Assembly: GCA_013339765.2 (NCBI GenBank) | Contig: CM023456.1 | Location: forward strand, 86,289,636 to 86,353,635 | Length of the DNA stretch: 64,000 nt | Direction of reading: 5' to 3' | Source: Haemaphysalis longicornis | Taxonomy: Eukaryota; Arthropoda; Arachnida; Ixodida; Ixodidae | The notes under the pieces: model-generated | The model's input: the letters and a program-made list of their open reading frames with translations, nothing else | Told to the model about the DNA's origin: nothing | The model's database searches: none | Position numbers and translations under genes: made by a program | Shown: positions 22,000 to 33,370 of the stretch, one piece after another | Layout: every line of letters starts with the position of its first letter | How positions within the stretch are numbered: position 1 is the first letter of the stretch

Positions 22000-23240
22000 T
22001 CCCCACACCATGGACAAATTAGAAACTTCAAATGTTAAAATTTTCCGTTCCACACGTGCTATATATAAGTTCAAGCTTACAGAACAGCACTTACGTCTTC
22101 TTTCAGGCAATGATCTCTTTAAAATATTCATATAATTCGCAACAAACCAAATAAATCCACCCAGTCCTCGTAAATGCATGACAATTTGTATTATTGTGTG
22201 TCTTATTATGATGATTGTATTTTCCTGTGTTTTTTCCTCATTAATGTATGTACTTGTATAAGTCACTAAGGTGTGCATGTAATTATTTGTAACTTGAAAA
22301 TAACCACCGGAATGTTAGTTTCGTTTTCTTTTCAATCGTACTTTAAGACCGTATGAGCTTTGCTGTACCGTCGCTCTGCTGCTTTGTACGGATGGGAGGT
22401 GGGGCAAGTGCAGCTCAAAAGCGAAACTTTTAAACACGAAAGTGTTTTATTCCCGGATACACAAACATTTCACTGACGTCATATCCGTCACGGAAGTGAC
22501 GCCAGTACAACGAAGCAAGCGGCCTGTAAAGGGTACCCCCCCTGCACACAGGGTCTTCTTGCGGGGAAGCAACCTTTAGTACTAATGAGTAGGGTTGTTC
22601 GTTTCCGGGTGTTATATTTTTACACGCAAGTGTTTTATGCCGGTATAAACAAAGATTTCACTGACGTCATATCCGTCACGGAAATGACGCCAGTATACCT
22701 TTGTTGAAGCGACCCGCCAGTAGGACGTCGCTCGCCAAGCACACCCACAAGACAGCCGCCGACCCGCAAATCATGCTCAGCTGCAGATTCCACTGCACAT
22801 TTCACTTTCGTGTTTTACAGATTCCTTTGACAGAAGAATCAGGCACAGTTTTTTTTTCCATTTTCCACGACACAACTGTTCTGTATAAAGCGCTGTACTG
22901 TGGTGGTGAAATAAACTTCAAACTACAATTTATCACCACGCTGCTCCGAATGTACACATACTAATGGATATCGATTAAACGAAGTCAGCGGGACTTTCGA
23001 ATTGTATATTGTTAAATCCGAAACTCCTTAGGCAACTGCGAGGGAATCATAACGCGTTCCTTATTTCGGGAAATTCATAAAATATAGCGTCGCGAATTCG
23101 AAGTTGGACTGAGGGAAAATGCCCCCAAAACACCCCGAACCAAATATATACGGCTGGTCTTTTTTCCAGCTTTTTGTAACTGGCGCAAATTTTATTTTTG
23201 TTTTCCTTTCACCGGCCGGCCCAACTTACTACCCCTTTGA
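22000..23240. repeat. Intronic repeat block with paired TGACGTCATATC units
   Basis: A unit containing CACTGACGTCATATCCGTCA and then ACGCCAGTA occurs at about 22470-22510 and again at 22655-22700, and in diverged form at 25755-25785. A following unit with CACAAGACAGCCGCC and CATTTCACTTTCGTGTTTTA at 22740-22825 recurs at 26230-26520. These are copies of one dispersed repeat. No gene is seen here. Confidence 0.5.
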
Positions 23241-23264
23241 AGTGTGTTCATTCAGTGCACATTT

Positions 23265-23517
23265 AAGCGCTCGGGCGGCGTAGGTTGTTCCATATCCCAC
23301 CACAACTTCGCTCCTTACAGCCCAGCTGGTACGAGGGTTCGATTCCCGGCCGTGGAGGCTGCTTTTCTGATGGGGGCGAAAAGCGAAAACGCCCGTGTGT
23401 TCGAGATTTCAGCGCTTGTAAAGATCCCCAGGTGGTCAAAATTAGTCCAGAGCCCTCCACTACGGCGCGCCTCATCGCCTGCGTTACGTCGGCGCGTTAA
23501 ACCCTACAATCAAATCA
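23265..23517 (+). mobile_element. Ruka-like SINE, old copy
   Basis: Plus-strand copy of the SINE at 15512-15752. Box B (GGTTCGATTCCCGG) and the body (AAAGATCCCCAGGTGGTC, CCCTCCACTACGGCGCG) are clear. Box A is degraded, and I find no clean target duplication, so this copy is older. It lies in an intron of the EB-TM gene. Confidence 0.8.
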
Positions 23518-23991
23518 ATAGTGCTGTGGAGATAAAAGAGAACAATAAGATACAATGCGGAAACGGGAGTGGCACAAGCTTCGGAGCGTAAGGCCAAACC
23601 AGACCCACCGGCCGCTCAGTGCATTATCGCGAGGAAGCAGACAGACGTATACTCGGGAACAAGTTAAGAACGGCACCAGCTCATGTACGGTATCACTCCG
23701 CCTAAGCGACGGACCCGGATGTCAACGGGCGCGCGCGTTTTCAAAGGAGACTGCCACGAATGCGTGATATCGTCTGCCTTTTCTCACGTAGTTTGTTTGC
23801 CGTCGCTGCAGTAGTTTATAAGCATATTAGGTCCAAAAAGATACAAAAACGGCTCGTGCCATGTTCAAAATATTCCCAGTAACGCGCTACTTGTGCTGCG
23901 CGGAGTGACATCCGGCTGCGGTGATGAGGCACAGCAGCAACTTCGGTGCCGTTCTTGAGTTGTAACCGAGTATAGAACCGGATTATAAATA

Positions 23992-24040
<49 letters not shown>

Positions 24041-24073
24041 ACACCACACACACACACACACACACACACACAC
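23992..24073. repeat. (CA)n microsatellite
   Basis: About 80 bp of CA dinucleotides with ACC interruptions. It explains the Cys-Val-rich frame on the minus strand. Confidence 0.95.
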
Positions 24074-24535
24074 CACACACAAAGAACAAAGTCGCGGGTG
24101 AAAATGGCAAAAATGAAGGTCACGTAGCTTCAGCCCAATTTGACCCCGCTTTAAGTCCGTACGTGGCCCTAAGATGAACTGTTTCAGAGAGAGTTTTAAG
24201 GTCTGTCGCACTCGCCAGGAGTGCAAGGAATGAAGAGTAAAAAAATGGGGTTCGGTCGGCACCAGAATCCCGGGACGCTCGCCGCCGAGTCTGTACACAA
24301 AGCAGCCGCGTCGGCGGATTGCCTCGAAAGCGCGTCATCCCTTTTAGTGCATGTTTCGTGTTGGAGACATGCACAGTTACGGCTGATTACATTACTCCAC
24401 CACTGAAAACGTCTTTGTGTGGGACTAATTGCTGGTTGAGACATATTTTTCAAAGAAAGTGCTACGAGTTGTGCCGTGCCTCCGCCAGATGGCGCCACGG
24501 GTCCCGCGACCGAAAGAAGACGCAGTGAAACATCC

Positions 24536-24865
24536 CCTCGCGAGGGGCACGATCAAATGCAGAGCATTTCCGTGGGCGCACGGCGTTAAGTAGTTTGCGT
24601 TACGTTAATGTTGTTGCACTTGTGGCAACTGCTGACGAGAGAGCGCTCGTCAGCAGTAATTTGAATGAGTCAACGATATAAGCGCGTTCGTAGCGTCCCA
24701 TTCTGTGTCGGCTTTGTGGCACAGTGGGTAGAGCACCATGTACATTGCGTTCCGTCCGCAGGGTCGAGGGATCGAAACCGGGCGCCGGATAGTATTTTTT
24801 TTGCGGACTACGGACGTCAACGCGGTTGACATCGTGAGTTACTGAAATGCTCTGCATTTAAAAGA
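24536..24865 (+). mobile_element. tRNA-derived SINE-like element, family A
   Basis: Starts at the palindrome CCCCTCGCGAGGGG. It has box A (TGTGGCACAGTGGGTAGAGC) and box B (GGTCGAGGGATCGAAACC) and ends GAAATGCTCTGCATTTAAAA. It lies about 50 bp downstream, in minus-strand gene orientation, of the transmembrane exon. Confidence 0.65.
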
Positions 24866-24912
24866 AGACGCGTAGCTAAACCGGTCGGAGAGAAGCACAC
24901 GAGAACACGTAC

Positions 24913-25060
24913 CGTTTCCAGTAGAGGAAGCAGAGTGACATGGAAAAGATGAGGATGGACACGAAGCAACCAATGCTCGCCAGATACGCTTTCGACAGGC
25001 CCCTGCTGCGAAGTTCTGCGAGTACAGCGACCATGTTTGCCATCAGTTCATCGGTTATGC
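24913..25060 (-). CDS. EB-TM gene, transmembrane exon
   Basis: 148-bp minus-strand exon. The acceptor is TAG TAAG before GCATAACC and the donor is AAACG|GTACGT. Two leading bases plus the G left by the exon at 27306-27431 make a Gly codon. 48 residues follow, then two bases of an Arg codon. The sequence is a juxtamembrane stretch (DELMANMVAVLAELRSRGL), a strong hydrophobic segment (ASIGCFVSILIFSMSLCFLY) and the stop-transfer residues WKRK completed by the next exon. With the cysteine module before it and the PPSY tail after it, the topology is type I. The acceptor has a weak pyrimidine tract. Confidence 0.6.
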
Positions 25061-25795
25061 CTTACTACTAGGCAGTAATCCGGCACGGTTAATTAGTTTC
25101 TTTCACAACAGAGAAAGAGCGAACATCTTTTATTGAAGAGCCTTCACTGGACTGAATAATGCCGTTTTCGTGATGTTAGTGTTTCGAGTTCAGGAGCACC
25201 ATTGCCTTTTCTGGCAAACGAATGCAGGCGGCTATATTTCTGCCTTCTAATACACGACGCCTTTGAAAACAAGATAAATAGCGGCTAACACAGATATGTA
25301 ACCCAATGTTTACGCCATTTTTTTTTTTCAGTCGCAACTTTTACCGCCTCTTTCGATTTTTTTTTTTGGGGGGGGGGGATAAAAGGAATGTGAACGTTAA
25401 TTCGCACAGATTACGAGCATGCTAAAAAATATAGCCCGTTCAGAAACGCAATTTATTGCAGAGCAGTTCCTCGGAAAACGATAACCAAAATAATAATTAA
25501 TGGTCTCTGAGGGTCGCCTGAAATCACTCCTGAAAACAAAAAGCACCTTTTTTGTCGTATGTCGCACAACAATATGGGCTGGAAAGCACTCTTTACGTGT
25601 GATGGCCTCGGTGACCGCACACTTCTATTATAACACGCTCCAACGTGCGGACATTAACGGAAGGGGATTTGATCTTACTGCCACCATTCTATTTTTATGT
25701 TGGTGTTTTTTTAACGAAAGTGTTTTTTTTTTTCCGGCATCCACTAAGATCTGACTAACGTCATATCAGTCACGGAAATGAAATGGCCAGAAAAA

Positions 25796-25895
25796 GTTAG
25801 GTTGACGCGGCGGCGCCAGGATTCCAGCCGGGCTCTGCGCCGCCGCAACTAGAAGTTATAGACGCTTTACCCACTGCGCCATGAGCTCTTTTTTT
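25796..25895 (-). repeat. tRNA-like SINE fragment
   Basis: On the minus strand it reads ATGGCGCAGTGGGTAAAGCG (box A) and GCCCGGCTGGAATCCTGGCG (box B) about 35 bp apart. A second short piece with GCGCCATGAGCT follows at 25909, so the end is duplicated. Confidence 0.5.
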
Positions 25896-25949
25896 TTCTT
25901 TATTTTACTGCGCCATGAGCTGAAGCGCTGGAAGATGCATGAACGCGCT

Positions 25950-26037
25950 AATATCCTTCCTAGGTATCCTTCCTATATTCTTCCTATCCTTCCTATATCC
26001 TTCCTAAGGTATCCTTCCTAGATATCCTTCCTAGGAA
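25950..26037. repeat. Minisatellite of TATCCTTCCTA units
   Basis: Seven or eight imperfect 11-13 bp units (TATCCTTCCTA, TATTCTTCCTA, TATCCTTCCTAGG) arranged head to tail. Confidence 0.85.
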
Positions 26038-26682
26038 CGCGCTTCATTTAGGTGGTGCTGCCGTCTACCAGAGGTGAAGCGAAGTAGTGCATCACGATGC
26101 TAACGAGCGCCGATAGTTGGCGCCAGCTGAGCTCGTCGCAACGCAACCGTCTGCCGTTCACTCCACGGAGCAGGAACGCGGTGGTCGCACATTTGCCAAA
26201 GCGACGCGCTGGCAGGTGGTCGCTCGCCACGCACACGCACAAGACAGCCCCGCAAATCATGCTGCTTTGCTGCAGCGGACCGTGAGTTCACCAAACGATT
26301 CGCTCGCAAGCCGTTCGGTTTCGTTCGCATGGTTTGCGAGCGCGTGGGGTTTCATTCGGGTTTACGTAGTGTACCGGCGCGTGCAATCCAGTGTCTAATG
26401 TTGATGCATCTGACGGTGTCACACCGACTAAATATATATAGCGATGTGCAAATTCATATCGATGTAGAATAAACATTCAACTGATCCCGTGAAGGCGCAT
26501 TTCACTTTCGTGTTTTACCGATTCCTATGAAAGCGGGATCAACCACATTTTTATGCCGAGAGTTTGCTCTGTAGCGTAAAACGGTGGGGACAAGTGAGGC
26601 TAAATGTAGAACAGCATTCGCTGCACGGGGAATCGAGCCCGTATCGAAAGCCCGCTGCTTGAAATGAACCCTTCGCCTCGAT

Positions 26683-27170
26683 CCTCTTATCATCATCATC
26701 ATCAACGCCAGCCTGTCTACACCCACTGCAGGGCAAAGGCCTCTCCCATTAATATCCAATTACCCCGGTCCTGTGCTAACTGCGACCAATTTATCCCCGC
26801 AAACTTCTTGATCTCATCTGCCCATCTAACTTTCTGCCACCCACTGCAACGCTTGCCTTCTCTAGGGATCTACTCTGTTACCCTTAATGACCAACGGTTA
26901 TCTTGCCTTCGCATTACATGCCCCGCCCACGTACATTTCTTCTTCTTAATCTCTACTGATATGTCCTTAACACGTGTTAGTTCCCTGACCCACTCGGCTC
27001 TCTTCTTGTCCCTTAATGTTACACCTATCATCTTCCGCTCCATTGCCCGCTGAGTCGTTCTCAATTTAAGTTGAACCCTCTTAGTGAGCCTCCAAGTTTC
27101 TGCCCCGCAGGTGAGTACCGGTAAGATGCAGCTGAATATAAGATCCTCTTATTTTCCCACTCATTTCCCA
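26683..27170 (-). mobile_element. RTE-type LINE 3' end
   Basis: On the minus strand the frame contains RTTQRAMERKMIGVTLRDKK and WAGHVMRRQDNRWSLRVTE, the typical C-terminal segment of RTE-clade LINEs. It is followed by a short tail that ends in GATGATGATGATGA, the usual RTE 3' repeat. The copy is truncated at its 5' side. It lies in the intron between the cysteine-module exon and the transmembrane exon, in the same orientation as the gene. Confidence 0.85.
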
Positions 27171-27305
27171 AAAGTCTGGCGCAGTCTTTTCGTGGATATT
27201 TTGATGGCCACAAGAGGCTCACTTCAAAAAGTCCACGTTCACTCGGCTTCCTTTAGAGTAAAATAGAGATGGAAACTCAAGCCTGAAGGCGAGAAAACCT
27301 CTCAC

Positions 27306-27431
27306 CTGGGACGCATTTGTCTTCGTAAAGCAGGAATCCCAACTTGCAGGCACATATCTCTGCCACGCAGCCAGAGTTCTCGGTGGAGCAATTGGCATCC
27401 CAACGACACCATTCGCCAAGTTGGGAGTAAC
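27306..27431 (-). CDS. EB-TM gene, six-cysteine EB/EGF-like module exon
   Basis: A 126-bp minus-strand exon with acceptor TGCTCGCAG|GT and donor CCCAG|GTGAGA. It is symmetric (phase 1 at both ends), as is usual for exons that encode shuffled extracellular modules. The 41-residue module has six cysteines, with GEWCRWDANC, then GCVAEICACKLG, then DKCVPG. This resembles EB or EGF-like modules and the cysteine modules of the 8393-10016 protein. Its exit phase fits the transmembrane exon at 24913-25060. Upstream exons with a signal peptide and perhaps more modules should exist at higher coordinates, but I could not find them. Confidence 0.7.
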
Positions 27432-27544
27432 CTGCGAGCAGAACAATCGGCGAACGAGAAATTAGAAGCGACTGGCTGGCTGCACGCTTCGAGAAATCCA
27501 AAAAAGATGGCTTTATTTACGGTGATATTAGCAGTCTTGCTGGA

Positions 27545-28000
27545 GGGTCACACAGCAGTTGTTGAGGAGGAGGGCCACAAGGTGTGGATGCGGAAGAGAG
27601 GAGCATATGGCATCCCTCCCGACGCACCCTTCCCCCACCCCACCGACACCTATCTATCGAGCAGGCACACTACTACTACCGTGCCTTGCGAACAAACACC
27701 TTTCCCCACCCAAAAAGAGTCTGCCGCTACTCCGAACAAATTACGTCCCCTAGCTGCCCCTTTTGTGGAGCAGACTGCACTCTTTTCCACACGATTGGTG
27801 ATTCCCTCCCACCCTCTCCCCAAGCCGAATCCTTACAACTCTACCGAGCCCTGGAGGCGCGCCCTGTCCAACTCATGCCTGTCCGACCAGCTTCGGCTGG
27901 TGAAGTGGGCTGTAGCGGCTGGCAAGGCATATGGAACTGATGACTTCACCTCCTGAAGAGTCTACGCAACTTTATCCACAATAAAGATGCTTATCCTCCT
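27545..28000 (+). mobile_element. LINE 3' remnant
   Basis: Frames at 27559-27940 show the segment after RNase H (THYYYRALRTNTFPHPK) and a knuckle start CPFCGADCTLFHTIG. The sequence ends with AATAAA at 27980. Frames are shifted. It is the same general type of LINE as at 14030-19745. Confidence 0.65.
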
Positions 28001-28071
28001 CCGCTACAGACATGAGGGCAGGCAATTGTGCGCTGTGGTCAGTTTTTTTTTATTATTCCAAAAGCCCTATA

Positions 28072-29127
28072 CAGTCGAACACGGATATATCGAACACGGG
28101 TATATCGAATTATTGTCTATATCGAACTCATAAATTATCCCCTTGAAAATTCTGTGTAAAAGTATAGGAATTCGTACGTTTATATCGAACCGTCTATTTT
28201 TCCCGAGATTGGGTATATAGAACGCCGCGCGAACTGGAAAGGTGCTCTTCGGCGGTCGCTGCACCCCGATTGAGGTTGAGGAGGATGTGGAGGAATGCGC
28301 GGGCATGGCGAAAACTGGCTCGCGGAACTAATCCCCCTAACCGGAACGAATTTGCGCTTGCCCAGTCGGGCCCCGCTACGGCCGCCGTAGGGTTAGCGGA
28401 CGGAGCCCGGTATGCTAAATCTCTCTAGGCACACAAGCCCGAACCCCTCAGAAAATGTGACAGTGCGAGGTAGGGATGCCTTGACTGCGCACGTCCTTTT
28501 TTTTTCGGCTGCGTATACGTTCCCGGCTTGCGAAAAAAGAGTTTTTTTTCTCTCTCTCTGCGTCTGTCTTCCCCCGATGTCGTCTCGGGAAAGGGAAGAG
28601 GGAACGAAGGCGCTGACGGCATCCTCCTTCTTTTACATTTTGCTGCTGTTGCTGCTGTTTGGCGAGTTGTACCGCCACCTTCGGAGATCACTGTTCTCTC
28701 GGAGATGACCATCGCGAGCGCTTTGTTGGAGTCCGTTCAGAGAGCCTTGGAATTGTTACCCTTCCAAGTTCTTTGTGGTACGTGCCCGCTGTTCTTCTTT
28801 TGCGTGCGTGTTGTGCATGGTTGTGCGAAGGCGGCAGCGTACTGCTGGAATTTTCTAGTTGTGCAGCCTCGAGAAGGTCGACACCAGCGTCTTCAATTTC
28901 ATTTCCAGGACGAAGAAGTAGGCCAAGATCAGCAATTTTTTTTACGGAAATAAAACGTCCTGCTGCGTCGTGAGTGCGGAATTAGTTGTCATTCTTGAAT
29001 GCGACGATCGGTAAGGGATCGTCCGCCATAGGTTAGGTCTCAGAACATATATTTTTTTATATCGAATTCTTCATATATCGAACTATTTCGCGATCCCCTT
29101 GGAGTTCGATATATCCGTGTTCGACTG
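28072..29127. mobile_element. pogo/Tigger-type DNA transposon, non-autonomous
   Basis: Perfect 24-bp terminal inverted repeats beginning CAGTCGAACACGG, at 28072-28095 and 29104-29127, flanked by TA on both sides (28070-28071 and 29128-29129). Internal copies of TATATCGAA near both ends could be transposase-binding sites. The 1056-bp interior has no transposase frame I recognise. A single related end lies at 47112-47135. Confidence 0.85.
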
Positions 29128-29462
29128 TATACTTTTAGGCGCGTTCAGAGCACGAAAGCGAAAGGGTGTCCTTGTGGAATCGGGGTGAGGTCCCTTGGTA
29201 GCAGCTGTGTGCAGAGTTGTGTTTGAAGGTGATTTTATTCGATCATGCATTGGTTTATTTCCGTACGCTGGAAAGACATAATTTATTGAGGCAAAAATTA
29301 GCACGCGGGGCATGAAATGATTTTTAAATGCACAATGAGAGAGTGAATAGTCTGCTTGATCCAACGGGGCATTTCTTATTTGTGTGTTCTGAAGAGGATG
29401 GGGAACTTGGGGTGGCTCGGGCCTTTGCGACCGTCTCTCTCTCTCTCTCTCTCTCTCCTCTC

Positions 29463-29504
<42 letters not shown>

Positions 29505-29520
29505 TATCTATATATATATA
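29463..29520. repeat. (TA)n tract, left of the palindrome
   Basis: TC repeats (29433-29459) pass into TA repeats that abut the left arm of the palindrome. A matching TA-rich stretch follows it at 29923-30025. Confidence 0.9.
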
Positions 29521-29892
29521 TACAGAAAGATAAGTCGGCAGTCTACAACGCCAAAGGAGGCATAGGGGTGTGGGTTAGGCTTCTTTTTTTTTAGTACGGT
29601 TAATGAAGTTTAATATTTTTTTAATATACGGAAGAAAGAAAGAAAGAAAAACACGCGCCCAGAGTGGGGACCGAACCCACGCCTTTCGATTAGATCTCGA
29701 ATGCCTTACCAATTCGGTATTCGAGATCTAATCGAAAGGCGGGGGTTCGGTCCCCACTCTGGGCGCGTGTTTTTCTTCTTTCTTTCTTCCGTATATTTAA
29801 AAAATATATGAACTTCATTAACCGTACTAAAAAAGAGCCTAACCACACCCCTATGCCTCCTTGGCGTTGTAGACGCCGACTTATCTTTCTGT
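29521..29892. mobile_element. 372-bp near-perfect palindrome with tRNA-like arms
   Basis: Left arm 29521-29702 and right arm 29719-29892 are reverse complements with only scattered indels, around a 16-base spacer. Each arm carries a tRNA-like box B (GGTTCGGTCCC) and a possible box A (TTGGTAAGGC), as if two SINE copies were joined head to head. The element sits inside a TA microsatellite. A real foldback element is likelier than a read artefact, because the arms differ at several positions. Confidence 0.8.
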
Positions 29893-30029
29893 ATTTCCCC
29901 TACGAGCCCCGCATTTCCTTACTATAGTATATATATATTATATAGTATATAGATTATATAGATATATATATAGTATATATATATATGATATATATATATA
30001 TATATATAATATATATATATATATACCAC

Positions 30030-31770
30030 ACGCGCACGCACGCACGCACACACGTTGTTTCAGCATACCTCGAAATAAATTTCTGACGACTCAACTCCCG
30101 CAGAAACTTTGAGTGTAGCCGGGGTATCATAATTTCTCTATTCTTTCTAGCAGTCTACGTTTACTTATTTACGGGTCTTATTCACAGACGCAGGGCACAC
30201 TTTCCAACCCAACAAAAAGACAAGTCTTTAAGGGTGTTGAATTTGATGCGTTGGAGGAAATTTTTTTCTTTAATCTCACGAGGTACGGACTGGATAAAGC
30301 AGAGACTACAGCTTTCGTTAACTCGACCTCAGTCGTGTATAGGCATTAATTTAAAAATTGCGAGGAATCTTGTCGGTCCCAAGTGATATATAATAGATTT
30401 TCAAAGGCGCCACCGCAAGGCTTTGACCCATAACTGGACGCAGAAAGCGGCAGCACCAAAGATCACGCCGGAACACAGTTCCGCACATCCATGCACGCCC
30501 CCATGAAAATCCAACCTGAACGCTATACAGTTAAACCTGCATATATAATGACGTTGACGAAAATTCCCGATTTGTTCGTTACATCCAGGTTTTCGTTACA
30601 GGCAGGTTTCGAGTTAAGGTTCGAGTGAATGAAGCAGAAGCGAATGAAGGAGAAGCGAAACCATTAACTCCCGCTTCAAGGATTTATTCCAGTGAAAACT
30701 CCGTGATTTGCGCCCGCTGCTTTCCCACACGGCCCATCAAAGAAGCAAGGTCCCTATTCGCCCCCCTATTCACAAACGTAACTTCAGTATCACTTATGCC
30801 TTTTCACACTTTTCGGTGCCTTAACTCGTTTCAAGCTTGACCAAACTTATGCTGAAAGGGCTAACCTAACCTTTTCGCTCTTTTCCTAATGGAAACCTAA
30901 TGGCTCTTTTCCACATTCAAAATTGTTGAGATGGTGCTAGCTTGGATACTTTATTGGGCGGCGGCGTTCTTCTGCCTCGCCGGTGGAGTCGGCATTTAAA
31001 ATTGCGAGCTTGTCTTAAAGGGACACTGAAGTGATTTGTAAACAATGCGGGATTACGAGCGCAAATTGTAGTCCGGTGTCCCTAGGCCCTGTTTCGACCA
31101 CTCTGAGCGCGTTTACGCGAATTTATTTAGTAGAAAAATCAATTCGAAAATGCTGTCCTCCTCTCTGCACTCTCGCCCATTTTCTTTGGCGTTTTCGTGT
31201 GACGTCAGCAGGAGAGGAGCTGGCAATTGGCTGCGTATACTGTACGGCTCGCCGACCTTCCGCGACCGAGTCAGTCGGCCCAACGTTTAGTCCGCCGGCC
31301 GCCGACGGGTCATGGCAATTCGCTCGATCAGTTGAAACTAAGCCACAACACGTTGGAAGAATGTGCCTTTCTTTACTTCGTTAGTTTGTACTCTGTATCT
31401 AGCTCCAAGTCAAGGTCGCTTCACACAAGCGCTGCACAAGCGCACATGCGACGCTTCGCTGACTGGTACGCCAGTAGGAAAATATAAGGCCTCTTGAAGG
31501 GGTAGAAGTGTCAGCGAAGCCAATATAGGTACTAAGGAAATAAAATCAACTGATAGTTTTACCGTACAGCGTAAACTAGGGTGCGGGAAGCACTTTTTTG
31601 CGCTGGGTGAACAAGCACAGCGGTCAGCAGCACGACTACGCATCTGCGAACGCTTTTTCCGTCTAATAAATGCAATTGCTAGACGTGAGCTATTGTGGAA
31701 ACTCGGGGGACGCTTACTGCACGAGCGCAATACAACAAATAGTCACCTAAGCTGCTTGAAATACTAAAAC
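30030..31770. other. Repeat-derived filler, no gene seen
   Basis: Around 30526-30610 there is a possible DNA-transposon end (see findings). At 31016 the sequence TTAAAGGGACACTGAAG looks like the end of another abundant repeat. No coding exon is recognisable. Confidence 0.35.
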
Positions 31771-31774
31771 TAAA

Positions 31775-32895
31775 TAAAAGTGTTAACTTGTTATACATTA
31801 TATACCTTATATTTCCATTCTCGGCAGCGTTCTCTTATGTCCTACAGGTGTTACATTGCTCACGACTCAGGATACAGGCTTTTCACAGGATTTTTGCAAC
31901 CTTCATTTGGTGTTCGCGTAGTGAGCCAATGCGTCGAGATAACCTTTTTCTTCCGGTTGTGCGAGGGGGACTTGGGCTTGTTCATCTGTTTCTTTGGCAG
32001 CTTCTTTCTCTCGTTTATTCTACTTTCGAGATGTTCAACATCCTTTTTTGAAAGCTGTACTGCAAATACGTCTTGCACATTTTCTCCCTGATATTGTGGT
32101 GTCTTCGCTGTCTGTGGACGCAGCCCGAAGCCCGCGAGGTTTCCTCAAAGAAGTGGTTGACACAATTCGCTTCTTACAGGCTCGGTTTAGCCTTGAGTAC
32201 ATATTTACTGCTACGCGCGAGTCTATTTCTGATGCCCTGGTTTCTGGGTTTTTTCCCACACCTTTATATCGTGTTCTGTACCTACAGTGTCCGTACCAGG
32301 ATGTCCTCAATAGAGTGTGTAAAATGTGTGTTCCGCCAGGTGTTAAAACATTTTTCTTTAAATTACACACTGGCACGCTCCCTGTTTAAAACTTGGATGA
32401 AAGATCGGGGTCTGTTTATAGCTTGGTCGACAGACTGTCGGCTCTGTACTCGACCAGAGACAATTGATCACTGCTTTGTAGACTGCAGAGATGCTGTCTT
32501 TTTCTGGGACATTCTACAGCGAACGCTCAAAAAAGACATGGATATTACGCCTTTCTCTATCCGATTTTTGCCATTCGACTATCCTGGTGAGCCACCTTAT
32601 GACATGTTCGTGTTGATTGGTTTGTACAGTCTGTGGCGATGCCGCTTATGTGATAGGCATGCTGAGCCACCAAGATCAACTAAGTCTTATTTCCGAGAAA
32701 CTGTGGCATTTGTACATAGTGTTTATAGTTCGCTTGACCAACCACCTGACTGGTTCCCTCTTTTGAACGCTTGTGTGTGTTTGCCTGAATTTTGATGTAT
32801 ATTTGCTTCTCATAACTTCAGGGTATTCTTTTGTTTGCTTGTATTCCTCGTACTGCAACGTCTGAGCGTATTTTCCCATGTAATAAAGGAAAAAA
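31775..32895 (+). mobile_element. L1/Tx1-like LINE 3' remnant
   Basis: Two overlapping plus-strand frames contain RRDNLFLPVVRGGLGLVHLF, ARSPRGFLKEVVDTIRFLQA, FFFKLHTGTLPV, the knuckle CRLCTRPETIDHCFVDC and VFFWDILQRTLKKDMDITPF. This is the C-terminal part of a LINE ORF2 that I associate with the Tx1/L1 group in ticks. Frame changes near 32050 and 32390 show decay. The copy ends with AATAAA and a pure A-tail at 32888-32900. Confidence 0.75.
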
Positions 32896-33012
32896 AAAAA
32901 ACTCGCCCGTGGCCGTGTGGTCTGGAGCCATGGAGGAATGGAGCGCTGGGTATTTCATCACAAGTGTTTCACCCGTCACAAGTTCGAATCCCCGCGGGTA
33001 CAATTTTTTTTT
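32896..33012 (+). repeat. tRNA-like SINE fragment with A/T tail
   Basis: Directly after the LINE A-tail. It starts GCCCGTGGCCGTGTGGTC, has box B AGTTCGAATCCCC at about 32981, and ends in a T-run. I find no second copy in the window. Confidence 0.4.
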
Positions 33013-33370
33013 TTATAAGGGTAACTTTTTTTTGTTTTTCGCCGATGTTTTCTATACTGAGTTCACCTTTTTTTTGGGCCGCAACGTTCACTGCTCCACG
33101 AACTAGTCCGCAGACCGCTAGCGAGTTCTCGTTGGCGTGCTGTTGCCATAAGCACCGACTGCTTGCGGGCAGTGGGCACAGGCCAGAATCAGATCATTGG
33201 CCTGGTGCGAACACGCTTTTTACGATACAGACATGAGTGAGGCAAGCTCCAAATATGGGGGGAAAATGCATGCATTTGTGCGTCTGCGGGGACGCGGAGG
33301 GCGTTCATGCACTGCATAGGCCTCGGCTAGTGAGTGCTACGATTCCAAGCCGTCCTGGGAGGCTTATCTT

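Noticed and set aside
24000..24075. CRISPR-like array
   Set aside because: Repeats are dinucleotides without spacers, and the genome is eukaryotic.
23816..24298. 160-codon frame rich in Cys-Val
   Set aside because: Its core is a translated CA/TG microsatellite.
27432..27501. N-terminal extension MDFSKRAAS... joined to the cysteine module
   Set aside because: An acceptor-like CTGCTCGCAG lies exactly before the module and the symmetric phase-1 exon is typical, so the upstream frame is probably intron.
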